Shown: positions 27,151 through 37,040, counted from the first letter of the stretch. The stretch: DNA of 64,000 bases from Planctomycetota bacterium (GCA_016709145.1 JADJEK010000013.1:79205-143204), one strand, 5' to 3'. Notes: a model not told the origin generated them from the letters alone. A program made the numbers and translations.

Positions 27151-29359
27151 AGCCGAACCCGAGCGCGTGACCGCCCTGGTAGACCGCGAGGCTGAGCAGC
27201 CACGCCAGCGCGGTCATGTAGACGAACGTGAACGCCGGCCAGCGCCAACCGCGCGTCTCGCGCGCGATGACCGCGAGCGTGCTCATGCATTGGCACGCCA
27301 GCGCGAAGAAGATCATCAGCGACAGGCACATCAACGGCGTGAACAACGTGCGTCCGTCCGGCCACGTCGCGGCGCGCAGGCGAGCGCGCAGCACGGCGTC
27401 TTCGGGATCTGCGTCGCTGCCGATGCCGAACACGATGCCCATGCTCGAGACGAATACCTCGCGCGCGGCGAAGGCGCCCAAGATCCCGATGCCGACGCGC
27501 CAGTCGAAGCCGAGCGGCACGAGCGCGGGCTCGATCCTGTGGCCGATGCGGCCGGCGTAGCTCGCGCGCGTGCGTTCGCCGAGTTCTTCCGCGTCCAGTG
27601 CGGCGATGCGCTCTTGGATGTCTTCGGCCGCCGCTCCCGCCGCCACGATCGAGGCGGACTCGAGCGTCGCGCGCTCGGCGGAATAGTCGCGGCTCAGCGT
27701 GACGTCTCGCGGGAACGTCAGGAGCAGCCACATCGCGATCGAGCAGGCCAAGATGATCGTCCCCGCCTTGGTCATGAACTCGCGACCCTGTTGCCACATC
27801 GAGCGCAACACGACGCGCGCCTGCGGCAGGCGGTAGGGCGGCATCTCGATCACGAGCGGGACGCGTGGGCCCTTCAGCATCGTGCGCCCGAGCACGAGCG
27901 CGACGACGAGTGCCATCAGCGTGGCGAACACGTACATCGCCGTCATCAGCAGGCCCTGGCGCAACGGCGCGCCGTCGCCGCCCGGGACGATCGCGGCGAT
28001 CAGCAGACCGTAGACCGGCAAGCGCGCGGAGCACGTCATCAGCGGGATCACGAGCATCGTCAGCAGACGGTCGCGCTGCCGATCCATCGTGCGCGTCGCG
28101 AGGATCGCGGGGATGGCGCAGGCGTAGCCCGACAGCAACGGCACGAAGGCGCGACCGTTCAGGCGCATCGCGCGCATCACGCGGTCCATCAGCACCGCGA
28201 CGCGCGCCATGTAGCCCGAGTCCTCCATGATCCCGAGGAACAGGAACAGGATCAGGATCTGTGGCAAGAACACGACGAACGCGCCGATGCCGGCGAGGAC
28301 TCCGTCGACCAGGAAGTCCGCGAACAACCCGGGTGCGAGCACGGAGCGCAGGCCGGACTGGCCGAGCGCGAACGCGTCCTCGATCCAGCCGATGAGGGGG
28401 TCGGCCAACGTGAACAGCGCCTGGAACAGGAACGTCATGATCGCGAGGAACAGCACGAAGCCCGCGGCGGGATGCAGCAACACGCGATCGATGCGGTCGG
28501 AGAAGCGATTGACCTGACGGGTCTGCCGCAGGAACGCCGGCTCGTGCGAGTCGATCCACGCGTAGCGGCCCTGGATGATCTCGCGTTCGAGTTCGCGTCC
28601 CGCGGCGTCGGCCGCGGCGCGTCGCTCGCCGACGGCGGTGCGCAGTGCGACGGGAACGTCTTGCAGCTCGTCGTCGTCGTCGAGCGAGAGCAGCGCCCAG
28701 AGCGCGATCGCGTCGCGCCGCTCGAGATCGCCGTCGGCCCACGCGTCGGGGACTCGTGCCGAGACCGCGTCGATGTCGGCGCGCAGACGGGCGTCCGTCG
28801 GCTGCCAGCACCACTTCGGCCGCGCGCGTTGCGGGGCGTGCAAGAGCGCAGCGATCTGTCGCTTCAGCCCGTCGATCCCGGTGCCGTCGCGCGCGACCAC
28901 GGGGACGACCGGCACGCCGAGCGTGCGCGCCATGGTCTCGACGTCGATCGTCATGCCGGCGGCGGGCAGTTGGTCGAACATGTTGAGCGCGACGACGACG
29001 GGCAGGCCGAGTTCGATGATCTGCAGTGTGAGGTAGAGGTTGCGAGTGATCTGCGTGGCGTCGACGACCACGACGACGAGATCGGGGCGACCGATCGGTG
29101 GCAGTCCGGCGACCGCTTCGAGCGCCAAGAACTCCTCACGGCTGCGCGCCGAGAGACTGTACGTGCCGGGGCAGTCGACCAGTTCCGCGGTCGACAAGTC
29201 CGGCAAGCGAAGTGTCCCGACATGGCGCTCGACCGTGATGCCGGGGTAGTTGCCGACCTTGACGTTGCCGCCGGTCAGCGCGTTGAACAGCGTCGACTTG
29301 CCGGTGTTTGGGTTGCCCGCGACGACGACCGTGCGGCGCTGCGTCAGGGACCCGATCAC
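27149..29359 (-). CDS. feoB: Ferrous iron transport protein B
   Basis: A 736-residue FeoB. The N-terminal G domain has G1 GNPNTGKST (15-23), the FeoB-type 'GNYPGITVERHVG', G3 DCPGTYSL and G4 (N-M-F-D in 'ALNMFDQLP'). Two Gate motifs and core helices follow ('GYACAIPAILATRTMDRQRD' with its conserved Cys, and 'LLTMLVIPLMTCSARLPVYG'). It imports Fe(II) across the inner membrane, driven or gated by GTP. The GTG start at 29359 overlaps the feoA stop as GTGA. The Fur box upstream of feoA should govern both genes. Confidence 0.97.
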   Translation of the reverse strand: MIGSLTQRRTVVVAGNPNTGKSTLFNALTGGNVKVGNYPGITVERHVGTLRLPDLSTAELVDCPGTYSLSARSREEFLALEAVAGLPPIGRPDLVVVVVDATQITRNLYLTLQIIELGLPVVVALNMFDQLPAAGMTIDVETMARTLGVPVVPVVARDGTGIDGLKRQIAALLHAPQRARPKWCWQPTDARLRADIDAVSARVPDAWADGDLERRDAIALWALLSLDDDDELQDVPVALRTAVGERRAAADAAGRELEREIIQGRYAWIDSHEPAFLRQTRQVNRFSDRIDRVLLHPAAGFVLFLAIMTFLFQALFTLADPLIGWIEDAFALGQSGLRSVLAPGLFADFLVDGVLAGIGAFVVFLPQILILFLFLGIMEDSGYMARVAVLMDRVMRAMRLNGRAFVPLLSGYACAIPAILATRTMDRQRDRLLTMLVIPLMTCSARLPVYGLLIAAIVPGGDGAPLRQGLLMTAMYVFATLMALVVALVLGRTMLKGPRVPLVIEMPPYRLPQARVVLRSMWQQGREFMTKAGTIILACSIAMWLLLTFPRDVTLSRDYSAERATLESASIVAAGAAAEDIQERIAALDAEELGERTRASYAGRIGHRIEPALVPLGFDWRVGIGILGAFAAREVFVSSMGIVFGIGSDADPEDAVLRARLRAATWPDGRTLFTPLMCLSLMIFFALACQCMSTLAVIARETRGWRWPAFTFVYMTALAWLLSLAVYQGGHALGFG

Positions 29360-29589
29360 GTCGTCACGCCGGTGACGTGGAGATTGCGGGCTTCGGTCAG
29401 GCGTAGCGACACGCGGGAGCGGCGCACCTCGACTTCGACGAAGCCACCGAGGTGGTTCTTGCGCACCAGCCGGATCTGCGTGCCGGGCAAGAGCCCGAGC
29501 TCCATGAGCCGCCGGCGAAGCGTGCGCGCGCCGTGCAGCGAGACGAGGGTCATCGAGGACCCGACGTCGACGTCATCGAGGGTGGCCAT
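29356..29589 (-). CDS. feoA: Ferrous iron transport protein A
   Basis: A 77-residue SH3-like FeoA with the family core 'RRRLMELGLLPGTQIRLVRK' and C-terminal 'VSLRLTEARNLHV'. FeoA is a small cytosolic partner that modulates FeoB. The ATG at 29589 was chosen because the Fur box lies 18 nt upstream; the in-frame ATG at 29616 would place the operator inside the coding sequence. It overlaps feoB by 4 nt (GTGA), giving a feoAB operon. No feoC is visible. Confidence 0.94.
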   Translation of the reverse strand: MATLDDVDVGSSMTLVSLHGARTLRRRLMELGLLPGTQIRLVRKNHLGGFVEVEVRRSRVSLRLTEARNLHVTGVTT

Positions 29590-29606
29590 GAGGTGGGGCT
29601 CCGAAT

Positions 29607-29621
29607 TGAGAGTCATTCTCA
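29607..29621 (-). promoter_or_regulatory. Fur box upstream of feoAB
   Basis: On the coding strand of feoA the sequence is TGAGAATGACTCTCA. It is a 7-1-7 palindrome with one imperfect pair and closely follows the Fur consensus TGATAATNATTATCA. Its position 18 nt before the feoA ATG fits repression by Fe-Fur when iron is sufficient. The fur gene itself is not in the window. Confidence 0.8.
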
Positions 29622-29746
29622 GTAGGGTCGGCAGTGTAGCCGCCGAACTGGAGGCGCTCAAGACGAGCGCGGTGCGCCAAATTCGCGCGTGCGGACGTTT
29701 CCGCAGGGGCTTCGAAGACAGGTGGGGCGGGCTCCAGCCGGGTCGA

Positions 29747-30346
29747 TCAACCCGCGGCCATGCGGATCCAGACGCAGCCCACGCCGATCGTGAGCACCGA
29801 CAGGGTGACGAGCAGACGGCGGTGTGCCTTGGCCCCGTTGCGCTCCAAGCGAGTGGCGAACACGCCGAGCGCTGCGGAGAACGCGACCATCGCGAGGATG
29901 TTGCCGGCCGCGAACCCGAGCAGGTAGCCGAACGCTTCGGTGCGGGTCGGCAAGGCCAATGCCGCAAGAACGCCGATCACGTGCGACGTCCCGGCGAAGC
30001 CGTGCACCGTGCCTGCGCCGAACGCGGTCTTCCGGTGGTGATGATTCGGCTGGGTCTGAGCGCGCACGGCGAACAGTCCGCGCGCCCCGATCAGGATCAG
30101 CAGCACGCCGACGATCGCCTCGCTCCACGCCGAGATCGACTCGACCGGCATCGTCTCGCGCAACAGCAGGAACGCGCCGCCGAGCAGCGCGAGTCCCGCG
30201 GCATGACCGACGCCCCAATGCAGTCCGGTCGTCCACGCGCTGCGTCGTGAGTCGACGGCGAGCGGAGCCACGGCAGCCATGTGATCGGCGCCGGTGACGA
30301 CGTGCTGCGAGCCGGCGAGCAGACCGGAAAGCAGGATCGGAAGCAT
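29747..30346 (-). CDS. NicO/UreH-type nickel/cobalt transporter-like membrane protein
   Basis: A 199-residue polytopic membrane protein with about six helices. Metal-ligand-like histidine motifs sit in or near the helices: 'GSQHVVTGADHMAAVAPLA', 'GLHWGVGHAAGLALLG' and 'TVHGFAGTSHVIGVLAALAL', with a His-rich loop 'NHHHRK' between helices. This pattern fits the NicO/UreH/RcnA group, which moves Ni(II) or Co(II). The ATG at 30346 follows GAGG. It lies on the same strand 86 nt downstream of the two radical SAM genes; a cobalt link to their predicted cobalamin use is possible but inferred. Metal specificity is not decided by sequence. Confidence 0.75.
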   Translation of the reverse strand: MLPILLSGLLAGSQHVVTGADHMAAVAPLAVDSRRSAWTTGLHWGVGHAAGLALLGGAFLLLRETMPVESISAWSEAIVGVLLILIGARGLFAVRAQTQPNHHHRKTAFGAGTVHGFAGTSHVIGVLAALALPTRTEAFGYLLGFAAGNILAMVAFSAALGVFATRLERNGAKAHRRLLVTLSVLTIGVGCVWIRMAAG

Positions 30347-30432
30347 GGGCGAACCTCGTGCGGAGCGCGGGGGGGGCGGAACGATACCGACTCCGCGCCG
30401 ATGCGGTCGGATGAACCGAGCCGGCCCGCCGA

Positions 30433-31974
30433 TCAGATCAAGCTCGCGGCCTTCGCCCCGGCGATGCGCTTGAACAGGTGGTACGCCGAGAACTCGTACG
30501 GCGTGTCGAACTGGCGATTGAGCAGTCGGTGTCCGGCGCGCTTGCGCAAGTAGCGCGAGATCGGACCGCGACCGCCGGCGTTGCCGTCGAACCACGGCGC
30601 GAGCGTCGTGAAGTTCTTCCAGTTCTTCTGGACCTCGGGCGGGATCTGTCCCCACCACGAGTTGAACTTGTAGTCGAAGAAGCGACCCCACTCCTCGAAC
30701 GACTTGGGCGGGACGTAGCCGGACTTCAGCGACGGTTCCCAGTACGTCGACCCCGGGATCGGGCGGTACGGGAAGACCTCGGACGAGCAGTGCTTGTACT
30801 TCACCTTCATCAACGCGGCTTCGTTGATGGTCTCGCGCATCGACTCGGGCGTCTCGTTGGGGTACCCGATGATGTACGTGACCGCGAACTGCATGTCGCG
30901 TTGGTTGATGCGGCCGATCGCGCGATCGGTCCAGCCTTCTTTGATGTTCTTGCGGATCAGCTTCTGCGTCTCTTCGGTCGCCGCTTCGGCGCCCGTGACG
31001 AGCATGTGGCAGCCCGATTTCTTCAGCAGATCGAGCGTCTCGTCGGAGTACTGGCAGACCTGCTTGATCTCGATCGTGGCGTTCCAATAGAAGCCGCGGT
31101 TGGCTTCGATCAGGCGCTCGCAGAATCGGCGCGTGCGCTTCTCGAGCACGCCGAAGTTGGCGTCCTGGATGCGCAAGACGTCGAACGGATTGCGGTCGTG
31201 CAGTTCGAGGATGCGATCGGCGAGCGTGTCGGCGTCGACGTTCACCCAACGGCGGCCGGCGATCTCCGGCGAGCAGCAGAACTCGCACGGCTCCGGGCAA
31301 CCGAACGACGAGAAGTACGACAGTCCGCGCATCGGCTTGTCGCGCGGCACGCCGATCGGATTCGGCAGGCGGTTGCGGACGCGGCGGCCTTCGGGCGCTT
31401 GGCGGATCGACAGGTCGTAGTACTTGTTCAGGTCGATCAGGTGGAACGACGGCGGGGGCAGTTCGGCCATCGGCGCGACCTTGCGCCTCGGCGTCGTCAG
31501 CAGGCCACCGTCACGCCAGATCGAGATGCCTTCGACCTTGGCCAAGTCCTCGCCGTGCTCCAACGCGCGCAGGACGTCTGGGAACGTCAGTTCGCCTTGG
31601 CCGAACACCACGACGTCGCAGAAACCGCTCGTGAGATAGAGCTCGGGGATCGAGGACGGGAACCAGCCACCCCAGATCATCGGCAGCTTCGGATACTTCG
31701 CGCGCACGGCCTCGCCGACGCGCGCGCCGTCGTAGACCTGGAAGCCGAGGATGCACGACGCGCCGAACGCGAATGCGTCGGCGCAGGCGTCGATGACCTT
31801 CTGCGTGTAGTTCGGTTCGATCATCGCATCGATGATCTGCACTTCGTACCCGGCCGCTTCGGCAGGGCTCGCGATGTGCAACAGCTCGAGCGGCTGCAGA
31901 TCCGGCGACGGCAGATCGCCGATCGTCGGGTCGACGCGCGAGGGCAGGAACAGGACGACCTTTTTCTTGGCCAT
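30433..31974 (-). CDS. B12-binding-type radical SAM protein (paralogue A)
   Basis: A 513-residue radical SAM enzyme of the cobalamin-binding class. The N-terminal about 160 residues form the B12-binding-like Rossmann domain ('LQPLELLHIASPAEAAGYEV', 'WGGWFPSSIPELYL', 'VVVFGQGELTFPDVL'). The radical SAM cluster ligands are C226, C230 and C233 in 'SSFGCPEPCEFCC'. The C-terminal part ('GYPNETPESMRETINEA', 'FPYRPIPGSTYWEPSLKSGY') resembles related methyltransferases and BchE-like enzymes. No DxHxxG motif is evident, so any cobalamin would be bound base-off without His. Substrate unknown. It begins 26 nt after its paralogue. Confidence 0.9.
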   Translation of the reverse strand: MAKKKVVLFLPSRVDPTIGDLPSPDLQPLELLHIASPAEAAGYEVQIIDAMIEPNYTQKVIDACADAFAFGASCILGFQVYDGARVGEAVRAKYPKLPMIWGGWFPSSIPELYLTSGFCDVVVFGQGELTFPDVLRALEHGEDLAKVEGISIWRDGGLLTTPRRKVAPMAELPPPSFHLIDLNKYYDLSIRQAPEGRRVRNRLPNPIGVPRDKPMRGLSYFSSFGCPEPCEFCCSPEIAGRRWVNVDADTLADRILELHDRNPFDVLRIQDANFGVLEKRTRRFCERLIEANRGFYWNATIEIKQVCQYSDETLDLLKKSGCHMLVTGAEAATEETQKLIRKNIKEGWTDRAIGRINQRDMQFAVTYIIGYPNETPESMRETINEAALMKVKYKHCSSEVFPYRPIPGSTYWEPSLKSGYVPPKSFEEWGRFFDYKFNSWWGQIPPEVQKNWKNFTTLAPWFDGNAGGRGPISRYLRKRAGHRLLNRQFDTPYEFSAYHLFKRIAGAKAASLI

Positions 31975-32000
31975 GGATCAGGGTTCCGCGCGAAAGCGCA

Positions 32001-33569
32001 TCACAGGACGCTCGCGGCTTTTTCGCCCGCGAAGCGGCGGATCATGTCGAACGCCTTGAACTCGATCGGCGCGCCGTACTTGCTGTTCTTCAGGCGCCAG
32101 CCGGCGGCCTTTTGCAGCAGCTTCGAGACCGGACCGCGCCCGCCGGCGTTGCCGTCGAACCACGGCGCGAGGACGGTGTAGCGGCGCCAGAGCTTCTGGA
32201 TCTCGGGTGGGATCTGGCCCCACCACGAGTTGAACTTGTAGTCGAAGAAGCGGCCCCAATCCTCGAACGTCTGCGGGCCGACGTACCCGGCCTTGACCGA
32301 CGGTTCCCAGAAGCCCGACCCCGGAATGGGGCGGTACGGGAACACTTCGCTCGAGCACGTCGGGTACTTCCACTTCATCTCGGCGGCTTCGAGGATCGTC
32401 GCGCGCATCGACTCGGGCGTCTCGCCGGGGTAGCCGATGATGTAGGTCAGCCCCGACATGATGTTGCGCTCGTGCATGCGCTTCATCGCCTGGTCGGTCA
32501 GGCCTTCCTTGATGTTCTTCTTGATCAGCTTCTGCGTCGCGTCGGTCGCGGCCTCGGCGCCGAACCACGCCAGGTGGAAGCCCGATTCCTTCATCAGGTC
32601 GAGCGTCTCTTCCGAGTACTGGCAGATCTGCTTGATCTCGATCGTGCCGTTCCACTGGACCGGCAGCTTCGACGCGATCAAGCGTTCGCAGAACCGCTTG
32701 GTGCGCTTCTCGGCGACGCCGAAGTTCGCGTCCTGGAACCGGATGATGTCGTACGGCCACTTCTCGTGCAGCGCGATCAGTCGATCGACGAGGACGTCGG
32801 GATCGAGCGCGACCCAACGGCGGCCGGCGATCTCGGGCGAGCAGCAGAACTCGCAGGGTTCGGGGCATCCGAACGACGAGAAGTACGACACGCCGCGGAA
32901 CGGGCGGCCGTCGTCGAACGGCGGCGGCGGCGGCAGGCGATTGCGGATGCGGTTGCCGGCCTTCGCGGTGCGCGCGTTCAGCTCGTAGTACTTGTTCAGG
33001 TCGATCAGGTGCCACGCCGGCTCGGGCAGTTCGTTCAGGTGCTTGACCGCGCGCCGTGCCGTGTACTGGACCTTGCCGTCGCGCCAGAGCGCGAGGCCGT
33101 CGATCGAGTTCAGCCGGCGCTGCAGTCCGTCGCCGTTGACGCCGCCTTCGGCCACGCACGCTTGCAGGAGTTCGACGAAGGTGACTTCGCCCTGGCCGTG
33201 CGCGACGGCGTCGCAGAACGTGCTGTTCAGGTAGAGCTCGGGCAGCGCGGACGGGAACCAACCACCCCAGAAGATCGGCAGGCGCGGATACGCGGTACGG
33301 ACGGCCTGCGCGACGCGAGCGCCGTCGTAGACCTGGTAGCCGAGGATGCAGGACGACGCGAACGCGACGGCTCCGTCGCACGCGCGCACGCACTGGTCGA
33401 GCGCATCGGGTTCCGTCATCGCGTCGATGATCACGACTTCGAACCCCGCCGCTTCGGCGGGGCTCGCGATGTGCAGCAGCTCGAGGGGTTGGAGGTCGGC
33501 GGCCGGCAGGTCGCCGATCGACGGGTCCACTCGGGCCGGCAGGAACAACACGACTTTCTTGCTCGCCAC
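32001..33569 (-). CDS. B12-binding-type radical SAM protein (paralogue B)
   Basis: A 522-residue paralogue of the gene immediately downstream, alike over the whole length: the same 'KKVVLFLP' start, the same 'LQPLELLHIASPAEAAGFEV' and the same CPEPCEFCC cluster (C235, C239, C242). Differences are concentrated in residues about 135-220, where this copy has an insertion. The GTG at 33569 was chosen because it aligns with the paralogue's start and follows GTGAGGAC; an in-frame ATG at 33611 would add 14 residues. A promoter-like sequence lies at 33743-33770. The two proteins could act on successive positions of one substrate, or together; this is inferred. Confidence 0.9.
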   Translation of the reverse strand: MASKKVVLFLPARVDPSIGDLPAADLQPLELLHIASPAEAAGFEVVIIDAMTEPDALDQCVRACDGAVAFASSCILGYQVYDGARVAQAVRTAYPRLPIFWGGWFPSALPELYLNSTFCDAVAHGQGEVTFVELLQACVAEGGVNGDGLQRRLNSIDGLALWRDGKVQYTARRAVKHLNELPEPAWHLIDLNKYYELNARTAKAGNRIRNRLPPPPPFDDGRPFRGVSYFSSFGCPEPCEFCCSPEIAGRRWVALDPDVLVDRLIALHEKWPYDIIRFQDANFGVAEKRTKRFCERLIASKLPVQWNGTIEIKQICQYSEETLDLMKESGFHLAWFGAEAATDATQKLIKKNIKEGLTDQAMKRMHERNIMSGLTYIIGYPGETPESMRATILEAAEMKWKYPTCSSEVFPYRPIPGSGFWEPSVKAGYVGPQTFEDWGRFFDYKFNSWWGQIPPEIQKLWRRYTVLAPWFDGNAGGRGPVSKLLQKAAGWRLKNSKYGAPIEFKAFDMIRRFAGEKAASVL

Positions 33570-33889
33570 GCTGTCCTCACCCGATGTCGCGGCGCGAAGC
33601 GCCTCGAGCAACGTCGATCGAGAATTCCGGTCTGCCTCCGCGATGGACGGCCGCGACGAGCGGCGGAACCTCGCGAACGGCGGTCAAGCCGTCCCTTGGC
33701 TCGGTTCCTGATCAGGTCGGGGAGGACCCGGAATGACGCCAAAAGGTAGCCCGAAATCGACCAGTGCCAATTGAGTTCTTGAAACGGATTCCCGTCGAGC
33801 CGCGAAAGGCTGCCGCGCGACCGATCGTGCCGAAGCGGCGTTCGGCACGATGGTTCGGGCGGCGGACCGCATCCGGGTGCAACGATCCG
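33570..33889. other. Intergenic region with promoter for radical SAM pair
   Basis: No gene is supported in these 320 bases between the radical SAM genes and the 3' end of the chemoreceptor; all are on the minus strand. The region is slightly less GC-rich around 33740-33800, and that is where the best promoter candidate (33743-33770) lies. Confidence 0.5.
33743..33770 (-). promoter_or_regulatory. Sigma-70-type promoter for the radical SAM genes
   Basis: On the minus strand TTGGCA (33770-33765) and TACCTT (33748-33743) are separated by 16 nt and match -35 and -10 boxes. The -10 box is preceded by GC, as in other starts in this window. It lies 174 nt upstream of the GTG at 33569. Confidence 0.5.
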
Positions 33890-36262
33890 TCAAGCGTGCG
33901 AGGTCGGGCTCGTGCGGCGGGTTTGCGCGGGCGCGTGATCGCTCATCTCGTTCAGCATGCGGCGCGTGTCACTGTCGGGCGCGGCCGGCTCGTGGACGTC
34001 GTCGTCGTGCTCACGGCGGCGCGAGACGAGCGGAATCGGGCCCATCGAGCGCTCCGGGCGTTCGAGCTTGAACTTCGCGACCAGCGAGTCGAGGCCGTGC
34101 GCCACGCGCTTCAGTTCGACCGACGCCTTCTGCGTATCGGAGGCGCCGACCGACGTGCCCTGGGCGGCCTGAGCCACGCCCATGATGTTCTGCGCGATCT
34201 CGGCGACACCGCGCGCGGCTTCTTGGACGTTGCGGCCGATCTCGGTCGTCGACGCGCTCTGCTCGGTGACGGCCGCGGCGATCGTCTGCTGGATCATGTT
34301 GATCTGGTTGATGATCGTCGAGATCTCCTGGATCGACTCGATCGCGCCCTGCGAGTCGGACTGGATCGTCGCGATCATGCGGCCGATCTCGCCGGTGGCC
34401 TTGGTGGTCTCCTTGGCCAGTTCCTTGACCTCGTTGGCGACGACCGCGAAGCCCTTGCCGGCCTCGCCCGCTCGCGCGGCCTCGATGGTCGCGTTCAACG
34501 CCAGCAAGTTGGTCTGCTGCGCGATCGACGTGATGACCTTGCTGACCTTGTCGATCTCGGCGCTGCTCGCGGCGAGCTTCGCGACCTTCTGATTCGCGTT
34601 CTCGGCCGCGCGTACGCCCGAGTCGGCGACCGATGCGGCCTTCGACGTGCCTTGCTGGATCTCGGAGAAGCTCGACGTGATCTGGTCGGTCGCGAGCGCG
34701 ACGGTCTGCACGCTCTTCGAGACTTCCTCGGCCGCCGCCGACACGACGTTCGCCTGCGAAGCGGTCTCCTCGGCCGACGAGCCGACCTGTTCCGACACGT
34801 TCGACATCGATGCTGCCGAACGCGTCAGCGTCTGCGCCGTGGTCTGGATGCGGCCCAGGCTCGAGCGCATCTCGTCGACGAAATGGCCGAGGCCATCGCC
34901 CATGCGACCGATTGCGTCCTGGCCGCTCACGGTCACCGAGTGCGTGAGGTCGCCACTCGCCGCGGCACTGACCACGGCGAGCAAGCTGTCGACCTTCTGG
35001 CGCAACTCGTCGTTCTGCGCGCGTTCGCGCGCCGAGGCTTCGGCGGCGATCTGCTTCTGCTGCGCGATGTCCTGCCATTGCACGCGATCGGCGCCGAAGG
35101 CGGTCTTGATGCCGAGGATCGCTCGGTTCACCGATGCCGACATGCGCCCGATCTCGTCGTCCGAACCGTCCGCGCACTGTTGGGTGAGATCGCCGGCGGC
35201 GAGCGCGTCGGCGAGTCGTGCCGTCTGCACGATCGGCCGGGCGATGCGCCCCGCACCCCACGAACCGACGACGAAGACGAACAACGTCGCGAGCAGCGCC
35301 GCACCGACGGTCACGAGACGGAGCGTGGCCAGGGCCGCGAACGCGTGGTCGACGTCGCGCGACACGAGGACGCTCCAGTCGAATCCTGCGAACCCGAGCG
35401 CGCCGGAGGAGTGGGCGAACCCGGTCACGACCGTCTTGCCATCCGACGGGTGCTCGTCCACGCACGATCCGAGTTCGCCGGCGATGGCGCGTCGCGCGGC
35501 CTCGAAGCCGGAGTCGACGAGGTTCGTCGTCAGCGTGGCTGCGGGATCGGCGTCGAACAGGACCGTTCCGCGAAGGTCGAGGAGGCGAAGCGCGGCATCG
35601 TCGATGCCGAGCGCGGAGAGGTCTTTCGCCGTGTCCGCGAACATCGCGCCGACGATGCGATCGAACGAAGCGCGATTCGACCAGACCCGCACGACCTTGC
35701 CTTCGGCATCGAGGATGGGCGCCGAGAAGTTCAGCGCCAACCCCCGTCCGCCACATGCGGTCTTGACCCAGGGATCTTCGACGAGGTCGGACACGAACGT
35801 CCGACCCGCGCCGAGCTTGCCGGAGACGATGTCCTCGAACCAAGGTTCGCCACGCACGCTGCGGCCGAGCAGCGATGCCGTGGCGATCGGCTTGCCGTCG
35901 AAACTCGTCGTGTTGGCGGCGACCACCGTGCCGTCGAGGTCCACGATCAACATCAAGTCGTAGATGCCGTAGCAGCGCGTGTAGAAGTTCGCCACATCGC
36001 TGACGCGCGCGGGTTCGCCTTGCGCGTCGGGGTGGAACGCGAACGCCTGCACGTCGCCGTAGCGCTCGAACAGGTTGCGGTCGATCTTGTCGATCAGGTG
36101 GCGCGCATGGCTGCGCAACGCGTCCGCGGTGGCGTCGGTCTGCGCAGAACTCGACATGCCGTAGCCGAGCACGCCGAGGGCGATGACGGGCAGCAACGCG
36201 ACGCCGAGCGCGCCGGCCACCAATTTCGAACGAACGGTCCGCAATGCGAAGTGTTGCAACAC
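33890..36262 (-). CDS. Membrane methyl-accepting chemotaxis protein (dCache-type sensor)
   Basis: A 790-residue receptor. The GTG at 36262 follows GGGAGGAACTCGA, so it is preferred over an ATG at 36403 that would add 47 unconserved residues. The first membrane helix is at about 12-34, the periplasmic sensor at about 35-305 looks like a double Cache domain ('[20 protein letters not shown]', '[15 protein letters not shown]'), and the second helix is at about 308-333. HAMP, a second HAMP-like segment ('[20 protein letters not shown]') and the signalling hairpin follow, with the tip [17 protein letters not shown] at about residue 575. The C-terminus is polar, without a clear CheR-docking pentapeptide. 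Confidence 0.94.
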   Translation of the reverse strand: MLQHFALRTVRSKLVAGALGVALLPVIALGVLGYGMSSSAQTDATADALRSHARHLIDKIDRNLFERYGDVQAFAFHPDAQGEPARVSDVANFYTRCYGIYDLMLIVDLDGTVVAANTTSFDGKPIATASLLGRSVRGEPWFEDIVSGKLGAGRTFVSDLVEDPWVKTACGGRGLALNFSAPILDAEGKVVRVWSNRASFDRIVGAMFADTAKDLSALGIDDAALRLLDLRGTVLFDADPAATLTTNLVDSGFEAARRAIAGELGSCVDEHPSDGKTVVTGFAHSSGALGFAGFDWSVLVSRDVDHAFAALATLRLVTVGAALLATLFVFVVGSWGAGRIARPIVQTARLADALAAGDLTQQCADGSDDEIGRMSASVNRAILGIKTAFGADRVQWQDIAQQKQIAAEASARERAQNDELRQKVDSLLAVVSAAASGDLTHSVTVSGQDAIGRMGDGLGHFVDEMRSSLGRIQTTAQTLTRSAASMSNVSEQVGSSAEETASQANVVSAAAEEVSKSVQTVALATDQITSSFSEIQQGTSKAASVADSGVRAAENANQKVAKLAASSAEIDKVSKVITSIAQQTNLLALNATIEAARAGEAGKGFAVVANEVKELAKETTKATGEIGRMIATIQSDSQGAIESIQEISTIINQINMIQQTIAAAVTEQSASTTEIGRNVQEAARGVAEIAQNIMGVAQAAQGTSVGASDTQKASVELKRVAHGLDSLVAKFKLERPERSMGPIPLVSRRREHDDDVHEPAAPDSDTRRMLNEMSDHAPAQTRRTSPTSHA

Positions 36263-36501
36263 TCGAGTTCCTCCCGCGCGCGTTCCATGCGACTCGCGGC
36301 AGATCACCGGTCGAGTGATCGAACGCCGCAATGTCAGGCAGGCCCGCATCGAGACGAGGTGATCGACTGCTTGAGGCTGAATGACGCCGTTGCGCGATTC
36401 CACGACGGAAGTCGCGATCGACGTTCAAGCGGTGAAACGCGCTTCCCCGGCGCGAACGACCGCGAAGCCGCGCGATCGCTCACCGCCGAACCCTCGAAGC
36501 G

Positions 36502-37035
36502 TCAGGGTCGCGGCTCGAAGCGGTAGCCGGCGCGCGTCACGACGTCGCGCACATGGGCCACGAGTTGAGCGACCGGGCGAGCGCCCTCGGGAGTGATCGG
36601 CATCGCCGCCGAGCCGTCGCCGAAGTCGGGCACGCGCGGCGCCGACCACGTGACGACCGCGCGCGGCATCCACGTCGCGGCGGCGGTCTCCCAGGCGACG
36701 CTGCCCACGCGCATGCGAGCCTCGACCACACCGTCGCCGATCGTGAGATGCAGCGCGTGCGTCGTGCGCAACTTGGCGCGGAACGACAGCGTCGCCCACG
36801 GGATCCCCATCAATTGCCAGGTCGCGACGATCGTGTCACCTTCGGGGCGCACCGCGATCGGCCCGTTGTCGCCCGGCAACGCCAGCAATTGCGCGCGCAC
36901 GACGTCACGATGCGCGACCGGCGTCCCCGCTGGCGGCGCCTTCGCGGCGGCGCGACAGCGGGCGCCGGCGACCGCCGGGATCGCGAGGAGTGCCGCCAGG
37001 ATCGCCACGACCATCGCGACGATGAACGTGGTCAT
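36502..37035 (-). CDS. Small membrane-anchored hypothetical protein
   Basis: A 177-residue protein with one N-terminal hydrophobic helix (about 2-24), followed by a globular part ('PVAHRDVVRAQLLALPGDNG', 'TIVATWQLMGIPWATLSFRA', 'WETAAATWMPRAVVTWSAP') that ends in 'RAGYRFEPRP'. No family was recognised. It starts 5 nt after the hflC stop, or 2 nt if the adjacent in-frame GTG (37038) is used, behind GGAGA, so it is the third gene of the hflKC operon. A link to membrane protein quality control is suggested only by position. Confidence 0.75.
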   Translation of the reverse strand: MTTFIVAMVVAILAALLAIPAVAGARCRAAAKAPPAGTPVAHRDVVRAQLLALPGDNGPIAVRPEGDTIVATWQLMGIPWATLSFRAKLRTTHALHLTIGDGVVEARMRVGSVAWETAAATWMPRAVVTWSAPRVPDFGDGSAAMPITPEGARPVAQLVAHVRDVVTRAGYRFEPRP

Positions 37036-37040
37036 CACGG

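Noticed and set aside
26708..30250. 1180-residue plus-strand frame across feoB, feoA and the transporter
   Set aside because: Antisense shadow of well-recognised minus-strand genes; composition is Arg/His/Asp-rich without motifs.
33743..33770. Sigma-54 promoter (TGGCAC) upstream of the radical SAM genes
   Set aside because: The GC doublet expected about 12 nt downstream is missing; a sigma-70-type -35/-10 pair fits better.
33764..36526. 920-residue plus-strand frame antisense to the chemoreceptor
   Set aside because: Shadow frame; the minus strand encodes a complete receptor with HAMP and signalling hairpin.
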